Below, piece after piece: positions 19,081 through 28,043 of a stretch of 64,000 bases of DNA; the first letter of the stretch is position 1; each line of letters begins with the position of its first letter. The notes under the pieces are model-generated. The model searched no databases. It was not told the DNA's origin and saw only the letters and a program-made list of their open reading frames with translations. Origin of the DNA: an uncultured Aliiroseovarius sp. (lineage in GTDB: Bacteria; Pseudomonadota; Alphaproteobacteria; Rhodobacterales; Rhodobacteraceae); assembly GCF_947497285.1 (NCBI RefSeq), contig NZ_CANMFT010000005.1, positions 186,001 through 250,000 on the forward strand. Direction: 5' to 3'. The position numbers and the translations under genes were made by a program.

Positions 19081-20560
19081 GCGCTTCGGCGATGTGTTTG
19101 CGGGACACATGCGGTTCTTCGGCCAGGTCGGCAATTGTGCGCGCTACCCTCAGCACGCGATGATATCCGCGTGCGGACAAGCCAAACCGTTCTGAAGCCT
19201 TCACCAGCATCTCGCGCCCGTCGGCATCGGGACTTGCGTGCTGCTCTAATATGGCGCCCTCGATATCCGCATTGGTGGTGACATCGTCCAGGTCGGCATA
19301 GCGATCCGCTTGCACCGCACGCGCCGTGGTGACACGGCGCATGACAGCTTCAGAGGGTTCTCCGTTTGCGGGAAGGTCAAGATCTTGAAATGTGACCGGA
19401 GGCACCTCGATCCGCAGGTCAAACCGATCAAGCAAGGGACCTGAAATGCGGCCCATATAATCCTCGGCGCACAAAGGAGCGCGGTTGCAGGCGCGGTTCG
19501 CGTCCGTCAGATAGCCGCATTTGCAGGGGTTGGCTGCCGCGATCAGCAGAAAGCGGCTGGGGTATCTTATATGGGCGTTGACGCGCGCGACGGTGACATC
19601 GCCGGTTTCCAGGGGTTGGCGAAGGGTTTCAAGAACCTGACGGCTGAATTCCGGGAACTCGTCCATGAACAGAATACCATTATGCGCCAAACTAATTTCG
19701 CCGGGCTTTGCACCGCGACCGCCCCCGACCATCGCGGCCATGGAGGCCGTGTGGTGAGGCGCGCGATAGGGTCGGGTCTGAGAAATACCACCACCTTCGA
19801 GCAGCCCAGAGACCGACTGGATCATCGAGGTTTCAAGCGCCTCGGCTGGCGTCATGGGAGGCAAGATGCCCGGAAGGCGGGCGGCCAGCATGGATTTCCC
19901 TGAGCCCGGCGGGCCCACCATCAACAGGTGATGGCGCCCTGCCGCCGCGATCTCCAGCGCGCGTTTGGCGCGTTCCTGCCCTTTCACATCCCGCAAATCC
20001 TTGCAGGCTGCCGTCTGTGTGACATTGCCGGATTCAGCGACTGGCAAAGGGGCTTGGCCTGAGAAATGTTGAAGCACCGCCGCCAGCGATGACGCGCCGT
20101 GGACCTTGGTGGCACCGATCCAAGCCGCTTCGGCCCCGCATTCCTTTGGGCAGAAAAGGGACATCTCGTGTTCGGCCGCGGCAAGTGCGGCAGGCAGGGC
20201 GCCTGCGACTGGCAAAAGCGAGCCGTCGAGCGCAAGTTCACCCAAGGCCACGACATCTGCGATGTCTTCTTTGTTCAAAAGGTCCGCAGCCGCCAAAAGC
20301 GCCATTGCGATCGGCAAGTCAAAATGGGATCCGACCTTTGGCAGGTCTGCGGGCGACAGGTTGATGACAATCTTGCGCGCGGGCAGGGCGACGGACATCG
20401 CTGACAGCGCAGCGCGCACCCGTTCGCGGGCCTCTGATACCGCTTTGTCAGGCAACCCGACGATCGAGAAACCGGGCAATCCGGGCGACAGCGCGCATTG
20501 CACTTCGACAAGGCGGGCGCGAATACCTTCAAACGCGACGGTGTTGATGCGCGCGATCAT
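19040..20560 (-). CDS. comM: YifB/ComM family Mg-chelatase-like AAA+ ATPase
   Basis: A 506-residue AAA+ protein. The N-terminal ChlI-like domain begins IARINTVAFEGIRARLVEVQ and has SPADLPKVGSHFDLPIA. Walker A is VGPPGSGKSMLAAR, Walker B NGILFMDEFPEF, followed by RQVLETLRQPLETG and a C-terminal ChlI_C domain ending SFRL. ComM is a hexameric helicase that promotes branch migration during natural transformation, but it is also common in bacteria not known to be competent. A zinc-binding-like CKCGYLTDANRACNRAPLCAEDY segment is present, as in the family. Confidence 0.93.
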   Translation of the reverse strand: MIARINTVAFEGIRARLVEVQCALSPGLPGFSIVGLPDKAVSEARERVRAALSAMSVALPARKIVINLSPADLPKVGSHFDLPIAMALLAAADLLNKEDIADVVALGELALDGSLLPVAGALPAALAAAEHEMSLFCPKECGAEAAWIGATKVHGASSLAAVLQHFSGQAPLPVAESGNVTQTAACKDLRDVKGQERAKRALEIAAAGRHHLLMVGPPGSGKSMLAARLPGILPPMTPAEALETSMIQSVSGLLEGGGISQTRPYRAPHHTASMAAMVGGGRGAKPGEISLAHNGILFMDEFPEFSRQVLETLRQPLETGDVTVARVNAHIRYPSRFLLIAAANPCKCGYLTDANRACNRAPLCAEDYMGRISGPLLDRFDLRIEVPPVTFQDLDLPANGEPSEAVMRRVTTARAVQADRYADLDDVTTNADIEGAILEQHASPDADGREMLVKASERFGLSARGYHRVLRVARTIADLAEEPHVSRKHIAEALSFRLVSHRETVV

Positions 20561-20684
20561 TGCGCCCCCTGCTGATGACCCCGAAAAGACATCGCTGAGA
20601 CTAGTTGGGTGTGGTTACTGAATGGTTAACAGCCTTGTGCAGAACCTGCGCGACCACTTCAAGGTTTGCGGCGGGGGGCTCTGG

Positions 20685-21269
20685 TCATGGAAGGTGGTTG
20701 ATTGATCCGATGCTCCAGCCCGCGCCATCCCAGTCGAGGCGTGTTACCGAAAGGTTATCAATCTTGTGTCCCAGCGCTTCATAGGCAGACATGCGGCCAG
20801 CGCGCGCAATTTGGGTCAGGATGACGCCATAATGGGCGACGGCGATGACATGGGAATGACCCGAAGCGTTGATCTGGTCCACCGCTTTGCTGACCCTGTC
20901 GGACAGCTGGTTCCAACTTTCACCACTGGGCGCCGCGTGGTCGCCTGGTGTTTCCCAAAAAGCGCGGGACAGGTCCGGGTCGCGCTGTGCGACGTCATCC
21001 CAATGCAGACCGTCCCATTCGCCAAAGTCGAATTCGCGCAAGTCCGCGCGATCGGAAAGGCGCCTGCGCGTCTGCGTGATAGCATCTGCGGTTGCCGTGG
21101 CGCGTATCAGGTCCGAGGATACAAGCGCCGCATTGTCTGGCAAATGCCCAGACAGGCGCGCAAGTGTTGCCTTGTCAGACAGATCCGCGGGCAAGTCCCG
21201 CCAGCCAACCATTGACTTGGCATGCGTTGGCCCGTGGCGCACCCACCACCAACTGATTGCACCCGTCAT
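20685..21269 (-). CDS. histidine phosphatase family protein, probable alpha-ribazole phosphatase type
   Basis: A 194-residue phosphoglycerate-mutase-like phosphatase with the catalytic WVRHGPTHAKSM motif near residue 8 and the second His in VIAVAHYGVI. LREFDFGEWDGLHWDDV matches the CobC/phosphatase group. The ATG at 21269 overlaps the cobU stop by four bases, so I read it as the alpha-ribazole-5'-phosphate phosphatase of cobalamin nucleotide-loop assembly; the role is inferred from that neighbour. The frame stays open upstream to 21461 inside cobU, without matching conservation. Confidence 0.75.
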   Translation of the reverse strand: MTGAISWWWVRHGPTHAKSMVGWRDLPADLSDKATLARLSGHLPDNAALVSSDLIRATATADAITQTRRRLSDRADLREFDFGEWDGLHWDDVAQRDPDLSRAFWETPGDHAAPSGESWNQLSDRVSKAVDQINASGHSHVIAVAHYGVILTQIARAGRMSAYEALGHKIDNLSVTRLDWDGAGWSIGSINHLP

Positions 21270-21808
21270 GGCGCGTTGTCCGGCAATGCACCCTTCAGCA
21301 CTAAGGGCAATCCCGCCATCACGGTCAGCACCAGATCGGCGCGCGCTGCGATACGCTGGTTCAGTTCGCCCTGTGCTTGTCGAAACTGCCGCGCCAGTGA
21401 GTTTTCGGGCACGATCCCGGCCCCGACCTCGTTTGATACGACCACGACCGGTGCTGGACATGCGGACAGCGCTGCAAGTAAGTCACTTTCCTCCAGCGCG
21501 ATGTCGGCTTGCGCAAGCAACTGGTTGGACAACCACATGGTGGCGCAGTCGAACAACACGACCCCGCTCGGCTGCACATCGGCAAGTGCGGCGGTTACAT
21601 TGCGTGGGGCTTCGATTGTGCGCCAGATCTTGCCGCGCCGCGCTTTGTGACGGGCGATTTTCGCCGTCATTTCGTCGTCATGGGCTTGTGCGGTGGCGAC
21701 GTAGACCAACGGGCGTTGCGTGGCTGCGACCAGCCGTTCGGCATAGTCCGATTTGCCCGAGGCCGCGCCGCCCAGGACGAGTGTAAGAGGTGGAAGCGAA
21801 AGCATCAT
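21266..21808 (-). CDS. cobU: bifunctional adenosylcobinamide kinase/guanylyltransferase
   Basis: A 180-residue P-loop enzyme that phosphorylates adenosylcobinamide and transfers GMP to it (named CobU or CobP). LTLVLGGAASGKSDYAERLV is the N-terminal signature with the Walker A loop. PLVYVATAQAHDDEMTAKIARHKARRG carries the guanylylated-His region, and VVVSNEVGAGIVPENSLARQFRQAQGELNQ is the conserved C-terminal stretch. Only this gene and the phosphatase of the cobalamin pathway are in view. No cobalamin riboswitch fits in the 82-base upstream gap. Confidence 0.94.
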   Translation of the reverse strand: MMLSLPPLTLVLGGAASGKSDYAERLVAATQRPLVYVATAQAHDDEMTAKIARHKARRGKIWRTIEAPRNVTAALADVQPSGVVLFDCATMWLSNQLLAQADIALEESDLLAALSACPAPVVVVSNEVGAGIVPENSLARQFRQAQGELNQRIAARADLVLTVMAGLPLVLKGALPDNAP

Positions 21809-21854
21809 GGCGTGTGCCTAGCACTGCGACACAGGGTCCGCCAAGACGAAAGCG

Positions 21855-21883
21855 CTTGTCGAAGGGGATGGTCATCCCTAGCT
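21855..21883 (+). promoter_or_regulatory. candidate promoter of the ChaN-like gene
   Basis: CTTGTC at 21855-21860 and CTAGCT at 21878-21883 are separated by 17 bases, close to the alphaproteobacterial CTTGAC-N17-CTATAT form. Initiation about seven bases after the -10 would fall at the ATG at 21891, which has no ribosome-binding site, so the mRNA may be leaderless. Confidence 0.4.
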
Positions 21884-21890
21884 TTTGCGC

Positions 21891-22679
21891 ATGAAAGCCC
21901 TTTTGCTGGTCGCCTTATTTCTTATCCCGGTTCCGTTGGCGGCAATGGACACCGTGCCCGGTGCACAGGATATGGCGCTGATCTCGGAGGCGGATGTGGT
22001 CATTGTGGGGGAAACACATGACAATCCCGCCCACCATGCCGTGCAGGCGCAGATTGTTGCGGCCCTTGCCGCGCCCGCGCTGGTGGTCGAGATGCTGACA
22101 CAGGACGAAGCCACAGACCTAGCGGCCGACCCGCAAAGCTATGCGGCGGCGTGGGAAGATGCCGGGTGGCCGGATTATGAGATGTATCGCCCGATTTTCA
22201 CAGCCAGTGATGCGCGCATATTTGGTGCAGCCGTGCCGCGCGAAGTGGCGCGCGCGACTTATACCGACGGGGTTGCCGCGCATTTTGATGGTGACTTGGC
22301 CGCGTTTGGGTTGGATCACCCGCTGCCAGATGATGAACAGGCCCTGCGGCTGGATCTTCAATTCGCCGCCCATTGCGAAACGATGCCGCGCGATATGATG
22401 GGCGGCATGATCGAAGTGCAGCGGCTGCGGGACGCAACCCTGGCCAAGGTGACGCTGGGTGCGATCGACGCGACGGGCGGACCCGTCGTGATCATCACCG
22501 GCAATGGTCATGCGCGGTCAGATTGGGGGGTTCCCGCCTATCTGCGTCGCCTGCGGCCGGACCTGAAAGTGGTGACCATCGGGCAAGCTGAAGACGGGCA
22601 GGCGCCCGAAGGTGGATTTGACCTGCTTTATGACGCGCCCTCGGTGGAGCGGCCTGATCCGTGCGCGTCGTTAAAATAG
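21891..22679 (+). CDS. ChaN/DUF399-like heme-uptake-associated family protein
   Basis: A 262-residue exported protein. Residues 1-19 form a signal peptide (KALLLVALFLIPVPLAAM) with no lipobox Cys. The domain starts with ADVVIVGETHDNPAHHAVQAQIV, contains VVEMLTQDEATDL, AWEDAGWPDYEMYRPIF and GAAVPREVARA, and ends with VVIITGNGHARSDWGVPAYLRR: the pattern of the ChaN family (PF04187, Haem_bdg_uptake). ChaN of Campylobacter binds stacked hemes; here a periplasmic heme or iron role is inferred only. The gene is divergent from cobU; a TTG six bases upstream is an alternative start. Confidence 0.8.
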   Translation: MKALLLVALFLIPVPLAAMDTVPGAQDMALISEADVVIVGETHDNPAHHAVQAQIVAALAAPALVVEMLTQDEATDLAADPQSYAAAWEDAGWPDYEMYRPIFTASDARIFGAAVPREVARATYTDGVAAHFDGDLAAFGLDHPLPDDEQALRLDLQFAAHCETMPRDMMGGMIEVQRLRDATLAKVTLGAIDATGGPVVIITGNGHARSDWGVPAYLRRLRPDLKVVTIGQAEDGQAPEGGFDLLYDAPSVERPDPCASLK

Positions 22680-22754
22680 GGCCGGGCTCAACTGCCCATT
22701 GAACCCGCTGCCACGGTCCCGTAACTGTTTGAAGAACCTTAGATGGGGGCGCTT

Positions 22755-23960
22755 ATGCTGGCTGGCAAACATATTCTTCTGATCATCGGTGGCGGTATTG
22801 CCGCGTTCAAATCGCTTGATCTGATCCGTAAGTTGCGCGAACGCGGGGCCGAGGTGACGCCGGTCATCACACGTGCCGGGCAGGAATTCGTAACACCGTT
22901 GTCCGCGTCGGGACTGGCGGCGCGCAAGGTCTATACAGAGCTGTTCGACCTGACGGACGAGGCCGAGATGGGACATATCGAGCTGTCGCGCGCTGCTGAT
23001 TTGGTTGTTGTGGCGCCTGCTACGGCTGATCTGCTGGGCAAGATGGCGGCGGGGCTGGCCAATGATCTTGCCTCGACCCTTTTGATGGCCACAGACAAGC
23101 ATGTTTTGGTCGCGCCCGCCATGAACGTTCGGATGTGGGCGCACCCGGCCTGTCAGCGAAATGTCGCGACACTGAAGGATGACGGTGTGTTGTTTGTTGG
23201 CCCAACCGAAGGCGCGATGGCCTGTGGAGAATTCGGGCCGGGTCGCATGTCAGAGCCGCTGGAGATCGTCGCGGCGGTCGAGGCAGCACTTATGGATGGG
23301 CCGCTGAAGGGCAAACATGTGCTTGTGACCTCGGGGCCGACACATGAACCAATTGACCCGGTGCGCTATATCGCGAACCGGTCATCGGGGGCGCAGGGCA
23401 CGGCGCTGGCGCGTGCGGTCTCCGCGTTGGGCGCCAAGGTGACATTTGTCACTGGCCCCGCCGACGTGCCGCCGCCAGAAGGCGTGCATGTCGTGAAGGT
23501 TCAAAGCGCGCAGGAAATGCTAGAGGCCGTCCAATCGGCCCTTCCCGCCGATGCGGCCATCTTTGCCGCAGCCGTGGCAGATTGGCGTGTGGCCTCCGCC
23601 TCTGACAGCAAGATCAAGAAGGACCAGACAGGCAGTCTGCCGGTTCTGGAATTTGCAGAAAACCCCGACATACTCGCGACCGTGAGCCAGATGAAGACTG
23701 GTCGCCCCGGCCTTGTCGTGGGCTTTGCCGCCGAAACGGATGACGTGATCGCACACGCAACCGCCAAGCGCAGCCGCAAAGGCTGCGACTGGATCGTGGC
23801 CAATGATGTCAGCCCTGAAACCGGGATCATGGGCGGGGCTGAAAACGCCGTGACGCTGATTTCGGATGACGGCGCAGAGGCGTGGCCGCGTATGAGCAAG
23901 GACGATGTGGCCCGACAGCTGGCCGCAAGAATTGCAGATGTGATCGAAGGGTGTAGCTGA
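22755..23960 (+). CDS. coaBC: bifunctional phosphopantothenoylcysteine decarboxylase/phosphopantothenate--cysteine ligase
   Basis: Two coenzyme A steps in one 401-residue protein. The N-terminal flavin-dependent CoaC half reads [26 protein letters not shown], with the HFCD-type [14 protein letters not shown] and [13 protein letters not shown]. The CoaB half starts [27 protein letters not shown] and includes AAVADWR and IKK. An ATG 12 bases upstream (22743) is possible, but the G5 run after it makes a suitable ribosome-binding site for 22755. The stop shares one base with the dut start. The coaBC-dut pairing is frequent in proteobacteria. Confidence 0.95.
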   Translation: MLAGKHILLIIGGGIAAFKSLDLIRKLRERGAEVTPVITRAGQEFVTPLSASGLAARKVYTELFDLTDEAEMGHIELSRAADLVVVAPATADLLGKMAAGLANDLASTLLMATDKHVLVAPAMNVRMWAHPACQRNVATLKDDGVLFVGPTEGAMACGEFGPGRMSEPLEIVAAVEAALMDGPLKGKHVLVTSGPTHEPIDPVRYIANRSSGAQGTALARAVSALGAKVTFVTGPADVPPPEGVHVVKVQSAQEMLEAVQSALPADAAIFAAAVADWRVASASDSKIKKDQTGSLPVLEFAENPDILATVSQMKTGRPGLVVGFAAETDDVIAHATAKRSRKGCDWIVANDVSPETGIMGGAENAVTLISDDGAEAWPRMSKDDVARQLAARIADVIEGCS

Positions 23961-24424
23961 TGCCAGTGATCAAGGTCACCCGTGAGAAAGGCGCCGATGT
24001 TGCGCTGCCACTGCCCGACTATGAAACGCAGGGGTCGGCAGGCGCTGATCTGCGCGCCAACTTGCCGGCTGCAGATCGCGATACGGGCTGGACGCTTGCG
24101 CCAATGGGGCGTGTCGTGGTGCCGACCGGTTTGCGTGTCGAAATTCCGCAAGGGGTCGAAATGCAAATCCGTCCCCGTTCGGGTCTTGCTGCGAAACACG
24201 GTGTGACACTGGCCAATGCGCCCGGCACGATCGACAGCGATTATCGCGGGCCGCTTGGCGTGATCTTGATCAATCTGGGGGCAGAGCCGTTTGTGATCGG
24301 ACACGGCGACCGCATCGCGCAAGCTGTGATCGCGCCCGTGTTGCAAGCGGAATATCAGCTGGTCGACGCCTTGTCGGACACCCTGCGCGGGGCGGGCGGG
24401 TTCGGGTCGACCGGGCGCGGCTGA
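23960..24424 (+). CDS. dut: dUTP diphosphatase
   Basis: A trimeric all-beta dUTPase of 154 residues that keeps uracil out of DNA and makes dUMP. The five motifs are recognisable: [49 protein letters not shown] and the C-terminal [11 protein letters not shown] arm. It starts on the last base of the coaBC stop (TGATG), so translation is coupled. Confidence 0.96.
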   Translation: MPVIKVTREKGADVALPLPDYETQGSAGADLRANLPAADRDTGWTLAPMGRVVVPTGLRVEIPQGVEMQIRPRSGLAAKHGVTLANAPGTIDSDYRGPLGVILINLGAEPFVIGHGDRIAQAVIAPVLQAEYQLVDALSDTLRGAGGFGSTGRG

Positions 24425-24436
24425 TCGGAGACAGCG

Positions 24437-25468
24437 ATGATTTGGGTCCTCATTTGGGCAAGCGTAATTTGGGTGGGCGGCAGTTTCGCCGGGCTGAGCG
24501 TTGGACGCCGCTGGCAACTGACGGCGCTGTTGGGCGCGGTTGTGGTGCTGAGCCATCTGGTGTTGCCCGAGGGATCCGGGATTCGTCAGGCCTTGGGGGG
24601 AAACGCCACCTCTTGGGCGGTGGCATTTGGAGTTCTGGGTTTGGCCGCGCTTTACGGACGCGGGGTGGCGTGGCTGAAAGCCCGTGCGCCCAAACGGGCG
24701 ACTTCTGATATGGATAGCGGCCCCTTTACCGACACTGAACTGAACCGTTATGCCCGCCATATCGTGCTGCGTGAAATCGGCGGGCCGGGGCAGGTGGCAC
24801 TGAAAAATGCCCGTGTCTTGGTTGTCGGCGCGGGTGGGCTCGGATCGCCGGTGCTTCTGTATCTGGCGGCTGCAGGTGTCGGGACGATTGGCGTGATCGA
24901 CGATGATGTGGTCGACAACTCGAACCTGCAACGTCAGGTTATTCACCGCGACGCAGACATTGGCACACCCAAGGTGTTCTCTGCCGAAAGGGCGATGCGC
25001 GCCCAAAACCCTGCCATCGCCGTGCGCCCATATAATCGTCGCCTGACCGACGACATCGCCGAAGACTTGATGGCGGACTATGATCTGGTTCTGGAAGGCA
25101 CGGACAATTTCGAAACGCGCTATCTGGTCAACCGGGTTGCCACGAAACTGGGGATCCCGATGATCGGCGGCGCGCTCAGCCAATGGGAGGGGCAGATTGC
25201 CACCTTCGACCCCGCCAGTGGCGCGCCCTGCTATCAGTGTATCTTTCCCAAAGCACCTGCGCCGGGATTGGCGCCGTCCTGCTCTGAGGCCGGTGTGGTT
25301 GGTCCTTTGCCGGGGATCATCGGTGCGATGATGGCAACCGAGGCGATCAAGGAAATCACCGGCGCGGGCGAAGGGTTGCGGGGGCGGATGTTGATCTATG
25401 ACGCAATGTATGCGGAAACCCGCGTGATCCGCACGGCAAAACGACAAGGTTGCGACTGCTGTGACTGA
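24437..25468 (+). CDS. membrane-anchored ThiF/MoeB-type ubiquitin-like-activating (E1-like) enzyme
   Basis: A 343-residue protein. Residues 1-80 contain three hydrophobic segments (about 1-22, 27-46, 60-80), then from about 95 a complete ThiF/MoeB domain: LNRYARHIVLREIGGPGQVALKNARVLVVGAGGLGSP, IDDDVVDNSNLQRQVIH, EGTDNFETRYLVN and the zinc cysteines CYQC and CDCC. MoeB and ThiF adenylate the C-terminal Gly of a small sulfur-carrier protein (MoaD, ThiS). The extra membrane anchor places activation at the inner membrane. No MoaD/ThiS partner is adjacent. The stop overlaps the GNAT gene by 8 bases. Confidence 0.88.
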   Translation: MIWVLIWASVIWVGGSFAGLSVGRRWQLTALLGAVVVLSHLVLPEGSGIRQALGGNATSWAVAFGVLGLAALYGRGVAWLKARAPKRATSDMDSGPFTDTELNRYARHIVLREIGGPGQVALKNARVLVVGAGGLGSPVLLYLAAAGVGTIGVIDDDVVDNSNLQRQVIHRDADIGTPKVFSAERAMRAQNPAIAVRPYNRRLTDDIAEDLMADYDLVLEGTDNFETRYLVNRVATKLGIPMIGGALSQWEGQIATFDPASGAPCYQCIFPKAPAPGLAPSCSEAGVVGPLPGIIGAMMATEAIKEITGAGEGLRGRMLIYDAMYAETRVIRTAKRQGCDCCD

Positions 25469-25943
25469 CCTGGAGCTTTGCCCGCTAAGCCCCGCTGATG
25501 TGCCAGCACTTTTTGCGTTCGAGGTGCAGAACCGCGACTGGTTCGAAGCCCATGTCGGGCCGCGCCCCGAAACCTATTGGGATCTGACCAGCCTGACCGC
25601 GATCGTGAGCGATCAGGTTGCGGCGGGCGAATTGATGTTCCTGCTCAAGCGTGGCGGCAAGATCTTGGGACGGGTCAATCTGACGGCTGTGCAGGGCAGT
25701 GTGGCGCAACTGGGCTACCGCATTGGACAGACGCATGGTGGACAGGGTTTTGCAACGCAAGCGGTCGGTTTGGCGATCAAAGCAGCGCGGGATCGCAGCT
25801 TGTGGGCGCTTGAAGCGCGTGTTGCGCTGAATAACCCGGCCTCAAGGCGGGTGCTTGAAAAGTCGGGCTTCAAGCTGACCGGTGACACAATGATCGGCGA
25901 CCTTGAATGCCAGACATTTCGACGTGACCTTGATCTGGACTGA
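25461..25943 (+). CDS. GNAT family N-acetyltransferase, RimJ/RimL-like
   Basis: A 160-residue acetyltransferase. ELCPLSPADVPALFAFEVQNRDWFEAHVGPRPETYW is the N-terminal RimJ-type helix-strand, GYRIGQTHGGQGFATQAVGLAIKAA is the acetyl-CoA-binding motif A, and LEARVALNNPASRRVLEKSGFKLTGD is motif B. This subgroup acetylates protein N termini or small amines; the substrate is unknown. It starts with GTG at 25461 inside the 3' end of the E1-like gene, so the two are co-translated. Confidence 0.85.
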   Translation: MTDLELCPLSPADVPALFAFEVQNRDWFEAHVGPRPETYWDLTSLTAIVSDQVAAGELMFLLKRGGKILGRVNLTAVQGSVAQLGYRIGQTHGGQGFATQAVGLAIKAARDRSLWALEARVALNNPASRRVLEKSGFKLTGDTMIGDLECQTFRRDLDLD

Positions 25944-26018
25944 ACCGAGCATGGTGGGAAACTGTCTCTGGTAATCCTTGCGGTCCGTCCCTAGCTTCCA
26001 CCCAAAGGAGATACACCG

Positions 26019-28043
26019 ATGACCAATCCGCTGCTGGCCCAATGGGACACACCGTTTGAACTGCCGCCTTTCGGGGCAATTGACGACAGCCATTTTGAAC
26101 CGGCCTTTGAAAGCGCATTGTCTGAAACGAAAGCAGCCATTGCTGCAATTGCGGGGTCGCCGACCACGCCCACTTTCGCAAACACGATCGAGGCGTTGGA
26201 GCGCGCGGACGCGCCGCTGGATCGTGTTCTTGGGGTCTTTTACAATGTGGCCGGTGCCGACAGCACGCCGGCGCGTGAAGACCTGCAACGCAAACTGTCG
26301 CCGCGTCTGGCCGCGTTTTCGGCAGAGGTGTCGATGAATGCAGAGCTGTTTGACCGGATCGACACACTTTGGCAGTCGCGCGACGCTCTGGATTTGACAG
26401 ACGAACAGAAGCGTGTGCTGAAACTGACCCGCCGCCGGTTTGTGAGATCCGGCGCGCAGTTGCAAGGTGGCGACCGGGATCGTCTGAAGGACGTCCAGCA
26501 GCGGCTGGCCACGCTCGGCACCCAGTTCACTCAAAACCTGTTGGCAGATGAACGCAGTTGGTTCATGGCACTGAAAGACGCTGATTTGAAAGGCCTCCCT
26601 GATTTCGTCGCCAACGCGGTGCGCGCCGCGGGTGCAGAGAAAGGGGCTGACGGGCCAGCCGTCACTTTGGCACGGTCGGTCATAACACCCTTTTTGCAGC
26701 ATTCCCCGCGCCGCGATCTTCGGCAAAAAGCGCATCAGGCCTACACCGCGCGTGGGGCAAATGGCGGCGACACGGACAACCGCGGCATCGCCAAGGAAAC
26801 ACTTGCCCTGCGCGAGGAACGCGCGCGTCTTCTGGGGTATGACAGCTTTGCCGAGTTCAAACTTGAAACCGAGATGGCAGGCCATCCCGACCGGGTGCGC
26901 GACCTGCTGATGAGGGTTTGGGAACCTGCCCGCGCGGCCGCTGAAAAAGATGCCGAGACCATGACCCAAATGCTGCACGCCGACGGGCATAATGGTGATC
27001 TGGAGCCGTGGGATTGGCACTACTACGCCGAACGGCGGCGTGAAGCCGAACACGATCTGGACGAGGCAGAGATCAAGCCCTACCTGCAGCTTGATCGCAT
27101 GATCGATGCGGCATTCGACACGGCGAACCGGCTGTTTGGCCTGAGTTTCGCGCCGTTGGATGTTTCCCTTTATCACCCCGACGCGCGGGCGTGGGAGGTG
27201 ACACGAAACGGCGACCATGTTGCGGTCTTCATCGGTGACTATTTCGCCCGCGGATCGAAACGGTCCGGGGCGTGGTGTTCCGCGATGCGCAGCCAGCAGA
27301 AGCTGGAAGGCGACATTCGCCCGATTGTCGTGAATGTCTGCAACTTCGCCAAGCCCGAACAGGGCCGTCCCGCGCTTTTGTCCTGGGACGATGCCCGCAC
27401 GTTGTTCCACGAATTTGGTCACGCCCTGCACCAAATGTTGTCTGATGTGACCTATTCGTCCATCTCGGGCACCTCGGTCGCACGCGACTTCGTCGAGCTG
27501 CCCAGCCAGCTTTTCGAGCACTGGTTGGAGGTGCCAGAAGTGCTGGGCAAGTTTGCAACCCACGCCAAGACGGGCGACCCGATGCCCCAAGCGCTGTTGC
27601 AGCGGCTATTGGCAGCGTCCACCCACGACATGGGCTTTCAGACCGTCGAATTCATTTCGTCTGCGCTGGTGGATCTGGATTTCCACGACGGCGCGGCACC
27701 GGCAGATCCGATGGCGGCCCAAGCGGCAACCCTGAACCGTATCGGCATGCCTGCGGCCATTCGCATGCGCCATGCCACACCGCATTTCGCGCATGTCTTT
27801 GCTGGCGACGGATATTCCTCGGGTTACTACAGCTATATGTGGTCCGAAGTCATGGATGCCGACGCGTTCGAAGCCTTCAAAGAGGTGGGCGATGCCTTTG
27901 ACCCCGCCCTTGCGCGTAAGCTTGAAGAGCACATCCTGTCCAAAGGCGGATCGGTCGAGGCGGAAGATCTTTATACCGCGTTTCGCGGGCGCCTTCCGGG
28001 GGTCGAGGCGCTGTTGAAAGGGCGTGGGCTGGCCCCCGCCTAA
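26019..28043 (+). CDS. M3 family metallopeptidase, oligopeptidase A / peptidyl-dipeptidase Dcp type
   Basis: A 674-residue zinc peptidase. The zinc helix reads LFHEFGHALHQ (H464, E465, H468), with the downstream Glu in SVARDFVELPSQLFEHW. The C-terminal HVFAGDGYSSGYYSYMWSEVMDADAF is the substrate-binding segment of the Dcp/OpdA branch. These cytoplasmic enzymes finish degradation of small peptides, including cleaved signal peptides. OpdA and Dcp cannot be separated without alignment. A GGAGA site precedes the ATG; the 3' end overlaps the opposite-strand CDF gene by four bases. Confidence 0.9.
   Translation: MTNPLLAQWDTPFELPPFGAIDDSHFEPAFESALSETKAAIAAIAGSPTTPTFANTIEALERADAPLDRVLGVFYNVAGADSTPAREDLQRKLSPRLAAFSAEVSMNAELFDRIDTLWQSRDALDLTDEQKRVLKLTRRRFVRSGAQLQGGDRDRLKDVQQRLATLGTQFTQNLLADERSWFMALKDADLKGLPDFVANAVRAAGAEKGADGPAVTLARSVITPFLQHSPRRDLRQKAHQAYTARGANGGDTDNRGIAKETLALREERARLLGYDSFAEFKLETEMAGHPDRVRDLLMRVWEPARAAAEKDAETMTQMLHADGHNGDLEPWDWHYYAERRREAEHDLDEAEIKPYLQLDRMIDAAFDTANRLFGLSFAPLDVSLYHPDARAWEVTRNGDHVAVFIGDYFARGSKRSGAWCSAMRSQQKLEGDIRPIVVNVCNFAKPEQGRPALLSWDDARTLFHEFGHALHQMLSDVTYSSISGTSVARDFVELPSQLFEHWLEVPEVLGKFATHAKTGDPMPQALLQRLLAASTHDMGFQTVEFISSALVDLDFHDGAAPADPMAAQAATLNRIGMPAAIRMRHATPHFAHVFAGDGYSSGYYSYMWSEVMDADAFEAFKEVGDAFDPALARKLEEHILSKGGSVEAEDLYTAFRGRLPGVEALLKGRGLAPA

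Noticed and set aside
21809-21890. Cobalamin riboswitch upstream of cobU
   Set aside because: The gap is only 82 bases, and no B12-box core was seen.
23501-25447. 648-codon open frame on the minus strand opposite coaBC, dut and the E1-like gene
   Set aside because: Pure antisense shadow of GC-rich genes; no recognisable domain, and three confirmed genes occupy the other strand.
25842-27590. 582-codon minus-strand open frame opposite the M3 peptidase
   Set aside because: Antisense shadow of the peptidase; biased Arg/His/Gln composition and no motif.
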